From Streptomyces sp. ST2-7A (GTDB lineage Bacteria > Actinomycetota > Actinomycetes > Streptomycetales > Streptomycetaceae): a DNA stretch of 64,000 nt. A program made the position numbers and the translations under genes. Below, piece after piece: positions 53,860 to 63,663 of this stretch. Position 1 is the first letter of the stretch, and each line of letters starts with the position of its first letter. The stretch is taken from contig NZ_JAJUWS010000015.1 of the NCBI RefSeq assembly GCF_021390475.1, positions 1 through 64,000 on the forward strand. Reading direction: 5' to 3'. Below the pieces are notes generated by a model, which was not told the origin of the DNA, did no database searches, and saw only the letters and a list, made by a program, of their open reading frames with translations.

Positions 53860-55607
53860 CACAGCTCCCCTTCCTGCGGGAGGTCCTGCGGGGTGGAGGC
53901 GGTTCCGGAAGCGGTGGGTCCGGCGTCACCGGACGGTCCGCCGCCCTCCGACGGGGGGATGGATCCGACCGGCAGGTCGGCCTCCGCGGCCGCCTCCGCG
54001 GCGGCGGCCTCCTCGGAGAGGACCGGCGCCCGGGCGGTGGTGCGCTCGGTCGTGCGCAGCGGACGGAGCTCCTCCTCCCGTTCGGCGATGCGGGCGGAGA
54101 TCTCCTCCATCCGGGAGCGAAGACCCTCCATGTCGCTCTCGGTGAACAGCTCCTCACCGGTCTCGCCGATGATGCCCCGCGCCACACTCAGGAAGTTGAC
54201 GCTCGCCTCCTCGCCGGAGCCGATCTTCATCACCTGCGGCAGCCGCTCGGCCACCGACTCCAGGGTGTCCAGAACCTGTTGACGGTAACGGTGGTTGAGG
54301 ATCTCCGGGGCCTTGGCCGCGGAGACCGCGCGGATGTCCAGGGCCTGCGCCTCCAGAAGGGCGGCGTTGGCCCGCGCCTCGGACTCGGCCTCCACGAACC
54401 GCTGGCGGGCCACCGAACGGGCGCGGTTGGTCTCGCGCTCCAGCGCCGTGTCCATCTGCGCCTGATATTGCGCGATGTCGGCCTGGATCGCCGAGAGGGT
54501 CTCGTTGAGGGAGGCCAGTTCCTTGTTCAGGTCGCCCTCGTTGTTCTCCTTGCGCAACTGGAGTTCGTACTCGTGGGTGTACGCCTCCTTGGCCACCCGC
54601 ACCATCTCCGGCGCCGCCAGGTCCATCCGGTACTCCTGGCTGGAGGGCTCGGCGTGCGTGATGTTGGCGTTGGTCAGCTCCACCGCCGGGCTGAACTGCT
54701 GGTTGAGCTGATCCAGCAGACGGTTGGTGTTCTCGCCGACCATGTCGTAGATGGCCGACGCCTCCTGCTCGTAGATCATGCTGCGGGTGGTCTCGCTGAT
54801 CGCGTTGTTCAGCTTCTCCTGGAAACCGCGCACCGCCCCGAGCGTGTAGATGAACTCCACCGGGTCGTTGATCCGGAACTGCACGAACAGGTCGATGGAG
54901 GCCTGCACACCGCTGCGGGTGGGTGCCTCACGGATCGGCGCGTTGAACGGGTACTCCCGCGTCGTGTTGACGATGTAGGAGACCCGCTTCCAGGGGTTGA
55001 AGAGGGTGACCCGGCCGGGACCGACGACCTGCTCGAGCTTGCCGAACCGGGTGATCAGCGCCTGACACCCCTCGGGCACCATCACCATGCCCTGACGCCA
55101 CCACATGAAGCCGGCCGCCAACAGGGTCAGCACCCAGTAGTGCACGCCGAACAACGGGTTCGTCGCCACCGCGGCGTCCGTCGCGGAGAGCACCAGGACC
55201 GCCACCAGGCCGATCGCGACCAGCACCACGGCGGGCAGCATGGTGATCAGGGTCCGCCCGCGCGGCAGCACCATCGGGCAGATCACGTGCACGGTGCCGG
55301 AGCGGGTGCGCTCGGTCTCGCTGCGGTTGACCGCCTCCCCCGCACCGTTGAGCGAGGTCGTCTTCTGCTCGATACGGGTGCCGATCGAGGCCCCGTGGTC
55401 ACGGGCGGCGAGGAAGTCGTCGGGATCCGCGACGCCGGGGGTGTTGGCGTCGGGCTCCTCGCCCGGGTCGCCTCCCCCCTGGCGACCGCCGGCGCCGCCG
55501 AAGGTGTTCCGGGCCCGCTCGTTGACCAGACCGGCGGCGGCCTGGCGCGGGTCCCCGCCCCGGGCGACCGACCGGGCCGCCTGGCGGACGTTCTGACTCA
55601 GGGACAT
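53859..55607 (-). CDS. SPFH/band 7 (flotillin-like) protein 1
   Basis: A 582-residue paralogue. A Gly/Arg-rich cytosolic N-tail (about 1-115), two membrane segments (about 118-145 and 150-172), SPFH domain (about 175-330: MVPEGCQALITRFGKLEQVV, REAPTRSGVQASIDLFVQF), a coiled coil (about 340-430) and an acidic, Ala/Pro-rich end. The pairing of two SPFH proteins recalls HflK/HflC. ATG 55607 has an AGGACG site. No protease gene is adjacent. Confidence 0.9.
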   Translation of the reverse strand: MSLSQNVRQAARSVARGGDPRQAAAGLVNERARNTFGGAGGRQGGGDPGEEPDANTPGVADPDDFLAARDHGASIGTRIEQKTTSLNGAGEAVNRSETERTRSGTVHVICPMVLPRGRTLITMLPAVVLVAIGLVAVLVLSATDAAVATNPLFGVHYWVLTLLAAGFMWWRQGMVMVPEGCQALITRFGKLEQVVGPGRVTLFNPWKRVSYIVNTTREYPFNAPIREAPTRSGVQASIDLFVQFRINDPVEFIYTLGAVRGFQEKLNNAISETTRSMIYEQEASAIYDMVGENTNRLLDQLNQQFSPAVELTNANITHAEPSSQEYRMDLAAPEMVRVAKEAYTHEYELQLRKENNEGDLNKELASLNETLSAIQADIAQYQAQMDTALERETNRARSVARQRFVEAESEARANAALLEAQALDIRAVSAAKAPEILNHRYRQQVLDTLESVAERLPQVMKIGSGEEASVNFLSVARGIIGETGEELFTESDMEGLRSRMEEISARIAEREEELRPLRTTERTTARAPVLSEEAAAAEAAAEADLPVGSIPPSEGGGPSGDAGPTASGTASTPQDLPQEGEL

Positions 55608-56194
55608 GGGTGGGCGTCCTCCCCGTTGTCCGGCGCGTCGTCGCGCCGGCATCGTGATGACCGGCGGTCCGCCGGGACCGCCGTGGTGCGGACATGGTCG
55701 TGCCGGGCGTTCTCCCGGGGCCCCGCGACGGGCGCCGGTGAACCCGGCAGGGGGCGGGACGGGCACCCCGCGCCCCGGCGCGGTGTCGCCCGTCCGGCGG
55801 ATTCCTCGGTACCTCGCATGGTGCGTTCGCTCGTCCGATCCCGGGTGTACCGGGTGGCGCGGCCCTTTCGCCCGTCGTACCGGGCGCGCTCCCCGTGCTT
55901 CCCGTGCCGTTGGTGCCGGCGCCACCGCTCGTGCTTCCGTGTCCGGATCACCGGGCGGTGGTCCGGGCCCCCGTCCGGTGCGCGACCCCGCGGGGCGACG
56001 GAACCGCGCGGCTCCGGGGACCGGCCACCGCACGGACGTCGTGTGCACGATCACATCAGTGACCCGGGGGACGCGCCAGACGGACGCGCGGTTCCCGACC
56101 CGGTTGTCACCCGGCCGTGACCTCGGGGACGGCCGTACGCCGCCCTCCCCTCCCCTGGTGCCCGAACCGGCCGGTCGGAAACCCGCGGACCGGC
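55608..56194. other. Intergenic region, no gene recognised
   Basis: A 587-bp stretch upstream of the SPFH operon and downstream of the TetR gene. Open frames present have no family features or normal codon bias. It should contain the SPFH promoter; an AT-richer patch at about 56040-56060 is the only compositional change. Confidence 0.5.
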
Positions 56195-56974
56195 TCAGGG
56201 CGCGCCGGGGTCGTCCGTTCCCCCCTCGGCCGGGCGGGCCGGCGGGGGCGCGTCCCCGGGGGTGGAGGGGGCGGTCCGGTCGGGGAGGTCGGTGTCGGAG
56301 GGCGCGTCCAACGCCTCCGCGGCCCGTTCCACCGCCCGGGTGGTGGTGTCCGCGTCGGCGCCGACCATGCGCAGCGCCAATCCCGCGTACAGCAGCGCCA
56401 GCTCTCGGGGGGTGTCGGGGCCGGCCGGGTCGTACCAGCGCGCGACGTCGATGCACAGCGACAGCAGGGCTCGGGCGGTGCCGCGCACGTCCCCCACCCG
56501 GAACTCGTCGGATGCCACTCCGTCCGCGATGACCCCCCGCACCAGTTCGGCGGTGCGCCGGCGCAGCCGCTGGATCTCCGCGTAGTGCTCCTCCCCCAGC
56601 GCCGCCAGCTCGTACTGCACGACCCGGGCGCGGGTGTGGTGCTCGGCGTGCCACCTGGCGAAGGCGCTCACGGCCACCGCCAGCCGCTCGGCGGCGGTAC
56701 CGGGACCGTCCGCCGCGTCACCCAGGATCCGCGCCACCCGCTCGTGGCCGTAGACGCTGATCTGGTGGAGGAGCTCCTCCTTGGTGCGGTAGTGGATGTA
56801 GAGCGCGGCGGGGCTCATGCCGGCCCGTCCGGCGATGTCGCGGGTGGTGGTGGCGTGGAAGCCGCGCTCCGCGAAGGACTCCACGGCGGCCAGCAGCAGG
56901 CGGCCGGCCGTCTCGTGGCCCGCGGAGGCGGCGAGGGAGTCCGCGCCGTCCCGGCGACGTGTCCGAGCCGGCAT
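56195..56974 (-). CDS. TetR-family regulator
   Basis: A 259-residue TetR repressor: HTH AAVESFAERGFHATTT, DIAGRAGMSPAALYIHYRTK; ligand domain with WHAEHHTRARVVQYELAAL typical of regulators beside acyl-CoA genes (TetR_C_33/41-like). The last about 35 residues are an acidic Pro-rich tail. Its upstream region holds CTGAGCGTTCGCTTAG, suggesting self-control and control of the MaoC gene with the near-identical site. It follows the zinc alcohol dehydrogenase on the same strand. Confidence 0.88.
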   Translation of the reverse strand: MPARTRRRDGADSLAASAGHETAGRLLLAAVESFAERGFHATTTRDIAGRAGMSPAALYIHYRTKEELLHQISVYGHERVARILGDAADGPGTAAERLAVAVSAFARWHAEHHTRARVVQYELAALGEEHYAEIQRLRRRTAELVRGVIADGVASDEFRVGDVRGTARALLSLCIDVARWYDPAGPDTPRELALLYAGLALRMVGADADTTTRAVERAAEALDAPSDTDLPDRTAPSTPGDAPPPARPAEGGTDDPGAP

Positions 56975-57086
56975 GTCCGCCTCCGCTTCGCGCGTCCTCC
57001 GGGCGCGGGGCGGGCACGCCGGTCGGGCGTTCCGTCCTCCGCGCGGCCGACGGGATGCCGGCCGGGGCTCACCCTACACCGAAGCC

Positions 57087-57102
57087 CTGAGCGTTCGCTT
57101 AG
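57087..57102. promoter_or_regulatory. TetR-type operator upstream of TetR gene
   Basis: CTGAGCG-TT-CGCTTAG, 113 bp before the TetR ATG and 75 bp past the alcohol dehydrogenase stop. Twin of 51803-51818. Confidence 0.78.
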
Positions 57103-57176
57103 CGATGTCGTTCCCCGGACGGCCGACGGCCCAGCCGCCGACCGCTCCGCCCGGCCCGGTGCCCCCGGGTCCCGAT

Positions 57177-58295
57177 TCACCCGTCGTGGACGACCAGCGC
57201 CCGGCCGCCGCGTCCCGCCAACATCGCCTCGAAGGCGTCCGGCACGCCGTCCAGGGCGATCCGGTCGGTGACCAGCGCGGAGAGGTCGAACCGCCCGGCC
57301 AACACGTGCTCGGCCAGTACCGGCAGGTCACGGGCGGGCACGCTGTTGCCGTAGACGCAGCCGCTCAGGGTTCGGCCGGTGATGAAGAGTTCCAGGGCCG
57401 AGAAGGTGACCTTCTGGTCCTTCCCGCCGATGCCCACGACCACCGCCCGGCCACCGCGACGGGTGGCGCTCCAGGCGGCGCGGATGGTCTCCGCCCGGCC
57501 CGCGCACTCGATCGCCACGTCCACCCCGAGTCCGCCGGTCAGTGCCCGCACCTCGCGCGCCGTGCGGTCGGAGGCGAGCAGGAAGTCGGTGGCTCCGGCC
57601 GCGCGGGCCAACGGCTCCTTGCCCTCGGAGACGTCCACCGCGACGATCCGCGAGGCGCCCGCGATCCGGGCCGCCTGGAGGACTGCCAGGCCCACCCCGC
57701 CGACGCCGATCACCAGGACGCTCTCGCCCTCCCGCACCCGGGCGTTGTGGTGGACCGCCCCCCAGCCGGTGAGCACCGCGCAGCCGAGCAGGGCGGCCTC
57801 GGCCGGCGGGATGCCGTCGGGCAGTGGGAGCACCGCGTGCTCCGGGACGACCGTCTCCTCCGCGAAGGCGGCCACGGTCAGACCGGGGTACAGCTCCCCA
57901 CCGTCCTCGTCGCGCGCGTAGGGGGTGGTGGTGCCGGCGTTGGCCTCCGCGCACAGCCAGGGCTCGGCCAGGACGGCGCAGAAGTGGCACCGGCCGCAGG
58001 AGGGGGCCCAGTTGAGGATCACGCGCTGTCCGGGGCGGATCGACTCGACGCCCTCCCCGACCTCCGTGACGGTGCCCGCGCCCTCGTGTCCGAGCACGGC
58101 GGGCACGGGGTGTGCCAGGGTGCCGTTGGCCAGGGAGAGGTCCGAGTGGCAGACCCCGGCCGCCGCGAGCCGGACGCGCACCCGGCCGGGGCCGGGGCGG
58201 GGCAGCCTGATGCGGGTCACCCGCAGGGGTGCGCCCACCGCCGGGAGGACCACGGCGCGCACGGACTCGGTCGGGGTTCCATCGATGCCGGACAT
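57177..58295 (-). CDS. Zinc-dependent alcohol dehydrogenase
   Basis: A 372-residue class III-like MDR enzyme. Catalytic zinc ligands: GVCHSDLS, GHEGAG and the later LLGCAVLTGWGAV; structural zinc Cys cluster CGRCHFC...WLC; NAD-binding VIGVGGVGLAVLQAARIAGA followed by an acidic D in VDVS. The pattern matches (aryl-)alcohol and mycothiol- or NDMA-type dehydrogenases. ATG 58295 is used; a GTG three codons earlier (58304) is possible and neither has a ribosome site, so the mRNA may be leaderless. TetR gene downstream on the same strand. Confidence 0.9.
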   Translation of the reverse strand: MSGIDGTPTESVRAVVLPAVGAPLRVTRIRLPRPGPGRVRVRLAAAGVCHSDLSLANGTLAHPVPAVLGHEGAGTVTEVGEGVESIRPGQRVILNWAPSCGRCHFCAVLAEPWLCAEANAGTTTPYARDEDGGELYPGLTVAAFAEETVVPEHAVLPLPDGIPPAEAALLGCAVLTGWGAVHHNARVREGESVLVIGVGGVGLAVLQAARIAGASRIVAVDVSEGKEPLARAAGATDFLLASDRTAREVRALTGGLGVDVAIECAGRAETIRAAWSATRRGGRAVVVGIGGKDQKVTFSALELFITGRTLSGCVYGNSVPARDLPVLAEHVLAGRFDLSALVTDRIALDGVPDAFEAMLAGRGGRALVVHDG

Positions 58296-58380
58296 GCCGA
58301 TCACGCTAACGGCGGGGACCGCGCGTTGTCAGCGCCGGCGGCCCGGGCCGCCGCGTGGTCGGGGAGGATTCGGCACGTTT

Positions 58381-58419
58381 CGCCCACCCGGCTGTGCCCG
58401 GGACACAGCCGGGTGGGCG
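58381..58419. other. Perfect hairpin between divergent genes
   Basis: A 16-bp perfect stem with a 7-nt loop in the 391-bp gap between the alcohol dehydrogenase and TPR regulator genes. Neither gene ends here, so as a terminator it would imply an unseen transcript. The rest of the gap shows no gene. Confidence 0.65.
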
Positions 58420-58686
58420 GGGGCCCGGGCCGTGGCACAACGGCATGCCCCTTCCGGTGGCGGGCGTTCGACGGGAGACCGGCCCTCCCGGTGGGCGGGG
58501 AGCGGATGCCCGCGCCGATCGGGAGTGTCCGTGCGCGGCTCGCCGACCCGTTCGAGGCGGATTCACACTCACGGGTGACGGATGTCGCGGCAATCCCGTC
58601 CATCGGGTGACGCTGGGGCCCGGCACCCGCGACACGCGCCGCCGTGCGCCGCTGACCGGGGGCCCCGGATATGGCACGAAAGAGGC

Positions 58687-60591
58687 ATGACACACCGGCG
58701 GATGCCCAACGAACGGCTGCGATGCCTGCTGGACGAGGCCGACTGGACCCAGGAGGCGCTGGCCCGGTCGGTGAACGCGATCGGCTCCGAGATCGGGTGC
58801 CCACTGCGGTACGACCGCACCGCGGTGGCGCACTGGTTGGCCGGCACCCTGCCCCGGGAACCCGTCCCGGAACTGGCCGCCGAGGCCCTCTCCCGAAGGA
58901 TCGGACGGCCGGTGACACCGGAGGCGGCCGGTTTCGGGCCCGGTGGCACACGCTCCCCGGCGCGGGGAACCGCGAACGCGCCGACGCACGACACCGACTC
59001 CGGCCACACGGCCGGGGAAGCCACCCCCGGGGACACGACGGACGGTTTCGCCGCCGCGTGCCGGACGGACGCCGAGGGTGCCCGCCTGGCCCCGATGCGA
59101 CAGCGACCCTATCGGGTGGCGGAAACCGAGGTACCGGGCCCACCGAGCGAATCGGTCGACGACCGGACGGGCGAGTGGATGTTCGATCCCCGGGTGACCT
59201 CCCCCGCCCGGGGAGCCGGCCGGGCGGGGAACACCTCCCCGCTTCCGGTCCGGGGGACGGGCCCGGCGCCCCCGACCCCGGGACGCCTCTCCCGTCCGCC
59301 GGTCGAACACGCCCACCGCGCCCCGCACCCGCGCGACCCCGGGGCACCGGGGCACGGCACGGGCCGATCCCGCGAGGAGGGGCCCGGCTCGGGAACGGCA
59401 CTGTGGACGGACCGGGGCGGCAGGCCGGGGCAGACCGGCCGGTTCGAGGAGGGGGCCACCCCGGCCCTCTTCCCCTGGCCCCCGCGCCCCGGTGGCGGCC
59501 GGGGGAGGAACGGGCGGCACCGGACCGCCGGACCGCGCGTCGAGGGCCACCGACCGGCCGGCGCGGGTACCGCCCCCGCCCTGTCGGTCCCGGCGGGCGG
59601 CCGACCGGGCCTCCCCCTCCCCGTCGGCAAGCCCGACACCGGCACCCCGGCGTCCCCGGCCCCGCCGCCGCCCGCTGCTCCGGTCCTCCTCGACGGGGGA
59701 GCCGAACTCGCGGCGCTGGAGGACGCCATCCGTTTCTTCGCCGGCTCGGTGAACGCCCGGGGCGGGCGGCACGCACGCGGCGCGCTGGCCTCCTACCTGG
59801 CCGACGACGTGGCGCCGCTGCTGGGTTCGCGCCGGTCCACCGCCCGGCGCCGCGAGGTGCTGGTGGCCGCCTGTCGGCTGTGCTTCCTGCTCGCCCGCAT
59901 GTACGAGGACGGCCGGCTGCACGGGCTGGCCCAGCGCTACTACACCTTCGCCCACCGGCTGGCCTCCGAGGCCGGGGACCGCGCCGCCTGGAGCACCGTG
60001 GTGCGGGCGATGAGCGCCCAGGCCCAGCGGTTGGGACATCCCGCGGCGGCGCTGCGCCTGGCGGAGACCGCCGGACGGGCGGTACACGGCGCCCCGCCCG
60101 GCCCACAGGCTTACGTGCAGGCGCAGTTGGCGGTGGTACTGGCGCTCAGCGGCGAACGGCGGGGCGCGCTGGGCGCCCTGACCGCGGCCGAGCGCGCCGC
60201 GGAACGCGTCGGGGACCCTCCGGGCCCGTTCGACGGCTATCCGACGGCGGCGTTGCGCTTCCAGTCGGCGGCGGTGCTCGAGGCGCTGGGAGACCTGCCC
60301 GGCGCGATCACGCAGTTGCGGACGGCCGGTCGGGAGCGGGACCCGGCGGACGTGCGCGGACACGCGCTGACCGACGCCCGACTGGGGCACCTGCTGTTGC
60401 GCCGGGGGCACCTCGAGGAGGCCTGCGCGGCCTGGGAGGGGCTGTTGCGGGGACGGGACCGGCTGCGCTCGGAGGAGGTGGAACTGGCCGTGCTGGAGAT
60501 GCGGCGGGCCCTGCGTCCGCACCGGGGACGCGGGGACGCGGCGGAGATCCTGGCACGCTCCCTGCCCTCGCCCGGGCCCGGTGGAGGCTGA
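58687..60591 (+). CDS. HTH-TPR regulator with long disordered linker
   Basis: A 634-residue protein: N-terminal helix-turn-helix-like region (about 5-75: [17 protein letters not shown]), an about 270-residue low-complexity Pro/Gly/Arg linker (about 95-365), and a C-terminal helical TPR-like domain (about 370-620) with [20 protein letters not shown] and repeated [17 protein letters not shown] helices. The layout is like the NsdA group of Streptomyces TPR regulators of development and antibiotics; this is inference from domain order. ATG 58687 follows AAGAGG. Confidence 0.82.
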   Translation: MTHRRMPNERLRCLLDEADWTQEALARSVNAIGSEIGCPLRYDRTAVAHWLAGTLPREPVPELAAEALSRRIGRPVTPEAAGFGPGGTRSPARGTANAPTHDTDSGHTAGEATPGDTTDGFAAACRTDAEGARLAPMRQRPYRVAETEVPGPPSESVDDRTGEWMFDPRVTSPARGAGRAGNTSPLPVRGTGPAPPTPGRLSRPPVEHAHRAPHPRDPGAPGHGTGRSREEGPGSGTALWTDRGGRPGQTGRFEEGATPALFPWPPRPGGGRGRNGRHRTAGPRVEGHRPAGAGTAPALSVPAGGRPGLPLPVGKPDTGTPASPAPPPPAAPVLLDGGAELAALEDAIRFFAGSVNARGGRHARGALASYLADDVAPLLGSRRSTARRREVLVAACRLCFLLARMYEDGRLHGLAQRYYTFAHRLASEAGDRAAWSTVVRAMSAQAQRLGHPAAALRLAETAGRAVHGAPPGPQAYVQAQLAVVLALSGERRGALGALTAAERAAERVGDPPGPFDGYPTAALRFQSAAVLEALGDLPGAITQLRTAGRERDPADVRGHALTDARLGHLLLRRGHLEEACAAWEGLLRGRDRLRSEEVELAVLEMRRALRPHRGRGDAAEILARSLPSPGPGGG

Positions 60592-60613
60592 CCCCCCGAC
60601 GCCCGGGCGGGTG

Positions 60614-60660
60614 CGGGATCCCCGGTGGGCACCGGACGCCCCCGACCGCCGGGGATCCCG
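60614..60660 (+). terminator. Terminator after TPR regulator gene
   Basis: A 12-bp stem (CGGGATCCCCGG / CCGGGGATCCCG) with a 23-nt loop that can pair further. Confidence 0.7.
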
Positions 60661-60684
60661 GGGGCGACGTTCCGCGTCGAACCG

Positions 60685-60713
60685 TTGACGGGACACCACC
60701 GCATTCCTATGCT
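60685..60713 (+). promoter_or_regulatory. Sigma-70-type promoter of hmgA
   Basis: TTGACG-N17-TATGCT, close to the HrdB consensus, placing transcription start about 55 bases before the ATG at 60777. Confidence 0.7.
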
Positions 60714-60776
60714 CAGCCACATGAATTGTCGTCGGTGACGCGCCGGGGCGGCACCGGACAGCCGCGGGAGGGCACC

Positions 60777-62117
60777 ATGGACGACACACACGGTTCGGGA
60801 CACGGCCACGGGAGCTCCGGGAACCCCGCGGGGTCGCGACGCCCTCCGGCCGGTTTCGGCAACGAGCACAGCAGCGAGGCACTGCCCGGCACCCTGCCGG
60901 TCGGCCGCAACTCCCCCCGCCGCCCCGCCCGGGGCCTGTACGCCGAACAGCTCAGCGGCAGCGCCTTCACCGAACCCCGCGCCGACAACCGGCGGTCGTG
61001 GCTGTACCGCGTCCGACCCTCGGCCGCCCACCCGCCGATGCGCCGGATCGACTCCGGGACCCTGTTCGGCGCGCCCTTCGCCGATGTCCCGCCCGACCCG
61101 AACCGGATGCGCTGGAACCCCGTGCCCGACCCGGAGCCGGGTACCGACTTCGTCCGGGGCCTGTGGACCCTGGGCGGGAACGGCGACGTACGCACCCGCT
61201 CGGGTGTGGCCATCCACCTGTACCACGCCGACGCCCCCATGAAGGACCGGGTGTTCTGCGACGCCGACGGCGAACTGCTGTTGGTCCCCGAGCGGGGCAC
61301 CCTGCTGTTGCGCACCGAGTTCGGGCCGCTGCGCGCGGGCCCCGGACACATCGCGCTGATCCCGCGCGGCGTGCGGTTCCGGGTGGAACTGCCGGACGGA
61401 CCCGCGCGCGGTTACGTCTGCGAGAACCACGGCCGCCCCTTCACCCTGCCCGAACTCGGCCCCATCGGCGCCAACGGCCTGGCCGCGCCCAGGGACTTCA
61501 TCGCCCCCGAGGCCGCGTGGGAGGAGTCCGGGGGTCCGGTGGAGGTGATCACCAAGTACGGCGGAGCGCTGTGGTCCGCCGAGTGGGACCACACCCCGCT
61601 GGACGTGGTCGCCTGGCACGGCACGCTGGTGCCCTACGTCTACGACCTGCGCCGGTTCAACGTGTTGGGCTCGATCAGCTTCGACCACCCCGATCCCTCG
61701 ATCTTCACCGTCCTCACCTCGCCCTCGGACACCCCGGGCCTGGCCAACGCCGACTTCGTGGTCTTCGCGCCGCGCTGGCTGGTGGGCGAGGACACCTTCC
61801 GCCCCCCGTACTTCCACCGCAACGTGATGAGCGAGTACATGGGCCTCATCGAGGGCTCCTACGACGCCAAGGCGGAGGGCTTCGTGCCGGGCGGCGGATC
61901 GCTGCACCCGATGATGTCGGCGCACGGGCCCGACCGCGAGACCTTCGAGCGGGCGAGCGCCGAGGAGCGCGGCCCGCAGAAGATCGACGACGGTCTGGCG
62001 TTCATGTTCGAGACCCGGTGGCCGATCCTGCTCACCGGGCAGGCGCTGAATGCCGGACACCGGCAGCGGGACTACGACCGGGTGTGGGAGGGTCTGGAAC
62101 GGAACTTCCGTCCCTGA
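60777..62117 (+). CDS. hmgA: Homogentisate 1,2-dioxygenase
   Basis: A 446-residue iron(II) ring-cleavage enzyme of tyrosine/phenylalanine breakdown that converts homogentisate to maleylacetoacetate. Diagnostic stretches: [69 protein letters not shown] and [18 protein letters not shown], with the metal-binding His/Glu in the last ([10 protein letters not shown]) and the later [13 protein letters not shown] His/Gly/Ser-rich N-tail of about 20 residues is extra. ATG has GGGAGGG. A GntR gene follows by 85 bp; no other pathway gene is in the window. Confidence 0.97.
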   Translation: MDDTHGSGHGHGSSGNPAGSRRPPAGFGNEHSSEALPGTLPVGRNSPRRPARGLYAEQLSGSAFTEPRADNRRSWLYRVRPSAAHPPMRRIDSGTLFGAPFADVPPDPNRMRWNPVPDPEPGTDFVRGLWTLGGNGDVRTRSGVAIHLYHADAPMKDRVFCDADGELLLVPERGTLLLRTEFGPLRAGPGHIALIPRGVRFRVELPDGPARGYVCENHGRPFTLPELGPIGANGLAAPRDFIAPEAAWEESGGPVEVITKYGGALWSAEWDHTPLDVVAWHGTLVPYVYDLRRFNVLGSISFDHPDPSIFTVLTSPSDTPGLANADFVVFAPRWLVGEDTFRPPYFHRNVMSEYMGLIEGSYDAKAEGFVPGGGSLHPMMSAHGPDRETFERASAEERGPQKIDDGLAFMFETRWPILLTGQALNAGHRQRDYDRVWEGLERNFRP

Positions 62118-62202
62118 CACCCGCCCGCGGGACCCGGGAGGGGCGCCCGGGAGGGGGACGGAGGACCCGAGCCGCCCGGGTTACCCGCAGGGAGGGACCG
62201 AC

Positions 62203-62958
62203 GTGACCGTTTTCGCCCCCGATTCCCTTGAACTCAACCGCAAGTTGCCGTTGTGGTACCAGGTGTCCCAATCCCTGCGGGCCTCCATACTCGGCCGGCC
62301 CGCGGGCTCACCGTTGCGATTGCCCACCGAGGAACGACTGGCCGTGCACTACGGCGTCAGCGTGCTCACCATGCGCCAGGCGCTCAAGGAACTCGAACAG
62401 GAGGGGTTGATCAGCCGGCACCGCAGGCGCGGCACCTTCATCGAACCGGACGTGCCGCGCGGGGCCCCGGTGCCGCTGCTGGGCTCGGTGGACGCCATCG
62501 TGGCCCAGCAGTCCGGTGAGCCGACCACCCTGTTGGAGCACGGACCGATACCCGTGCCACCCGAACTGGCCGATCGGTTCCCGGCGTTGACCGAGGTGGT
62601 CCGGTTCACCCGGCTGCGCCGCGATCCGGACAGCGGGGAGCCGACCAACTGGGCGGAGAACCTGCTGCCCCCGGACGTGGCCGCGCTGATCGACCCGGCG
62701 GTGCTGGAGCGCTGGCCCATGACCCGGGTACTGCGGGATGTGGCGGGGGTGGCTCCGGCACGCATCGCCAACACCGTTCAGGCGCGACTGGCGGAGCCGG
62801 AGACCGCCCGCTTGCTGGAAATCCCCCTGCTGAGCCCGATCCTGCACTGCACGGGGGTCACGACGAACGGGGCGGGGCGGGTCGTGGACGTGGTCCGCAT
62901 CCACTACCGGGGAGACCGCTTCTCCTTCTCGGTCTCGGTGGACGCCGCCCCCGGCTGA
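62203..62958 (+). CDS. GntR-family (HutC/UTRA) regulator
   Basis: A 251-residue regulator: winged HTH (PLWYQVSQSLRASIL, LPTEERLAVHYGVSVLTMRQ, EGLISRHRRRGTFI) and a C-terminal UTRA ligand domain (VRFTRLRRDPDSGEPTNWAE). HutC-type members sense amino-acid breakdown intermediates, sugars or organic acids. GTG 62203 has GGGAGGG. Placed after hmgA on the same strand, it may regulate homogentisate breakdown. Confidence 0.9.
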   Translation: MTVFAPDSLELNRKLPLWYQVSQSLRASILGRPAGSPLRLPTEERLAVHYGVSVLTMRQALKELEQEGLISRHRRRGTFIEPDVPRGAPVPLLGSVDAIVAQQSGEPTTLLEHGPIPVPPELADRFPALTEVVRFTRLRRDPDSGEPTNWAENLLPPDVAALIDPAVLERWPMTRVLRDVAGVAPARIANTVQARLAEPETARLLEIPLLSPILHCTGVTTNGAGRVVDVVRIHYRGDRFSFSVSVDAAPG

Positions 62959-63136
62959 GCCCGTCCCGGAGGGGCCGGCCGGACGATCGGTTCGGCCCGG
63001 CCACGGCACACCGGTCGGGCGGGAGCACGAGCGGGGTCGCGCGCGTCACGCGTGGCGGGGCGGTGGGGTCGGCCGGGTCACCGACACGGTCGCGGCCACG
63101 GGGGCCGCGACACGTGCCGTGTGACCGTCCGGCCGT

Positions 63137-63400
63137 TCAGCCCCGCCCGCCGAAGATGGAGCGCCGCAACCGGCGCAGCGGCGCCAGCAACAGGACCCGG
63201 GCGCCGGGGCGCTCCGGGGCACGACTCCGGTCACGAGCCGTCAACTCCAACATCAGCGAGGTGGCGTCCGCCGCTTCGCGCGGGGACACGGCCGGGCCGG
63301 AAAGCACGCTCAGGTGACGGTCGAGACGCGAACCACTCGCGCCGCTCCCGCAGGTGATGGCAGGCACTCGGGGCCTGCTCCGTGCCGTTATCCGCTCCAT
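63137..63400 (-). CDS. Small hypothetical protein
   Basis: An 87-residue basic protein without a signal peptide. The N-terminal SRPRVPAITCGSGASGSRLD and HLSVLSGPA look like a conserved Streptomyces hypothetical, but no function is known to me. ATG 63400 has GGGAGAG, preferred over a start 15 codons upstream. Convergent with the GntR gene and divergent from the partial gene at the window end; gap 63401-63663 holds their promoters. Confidence 0.65.
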   Translation of the reverse strand: MERITARSRPRVPAITCGSGASGSRLDRHLSVLSGPAVSPREAADATSLMLELTARDRSRAPERPGARVLLLAPLRRLRRSIFGGRG

Positions 63401-63663
63401 GACTCTCCCACCCGTGACGAGGGCACCCGGTACGGGCGAACCCACCCTAACGCCCCCGAGGGACGACAGGATATCCCGGACCCATGTGTCAGCCTTCCCG
63501 ATGAGGAACGGGAACGAACGTACCCGGGCCGATTCGACTCTCCTCGGGTCCCCCTCCTCCCCTTCCTCCGCCCATCCGGCCCCCGCTCCCGGACCGCGCT
63601 CCCGACGCCCGTCCGGGGCGACGCGCCGAAACCACTGTGCGGGAGACCCCCGCCTGACGGATC

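Noticed and set aside
58671..60776. Upstream extension of the hmgA frame by about 700 codons
   Set aside because: It is an alternative frame of the TPR gene; hmgA has its own promoter, ribosome site and conserved start at 60777.
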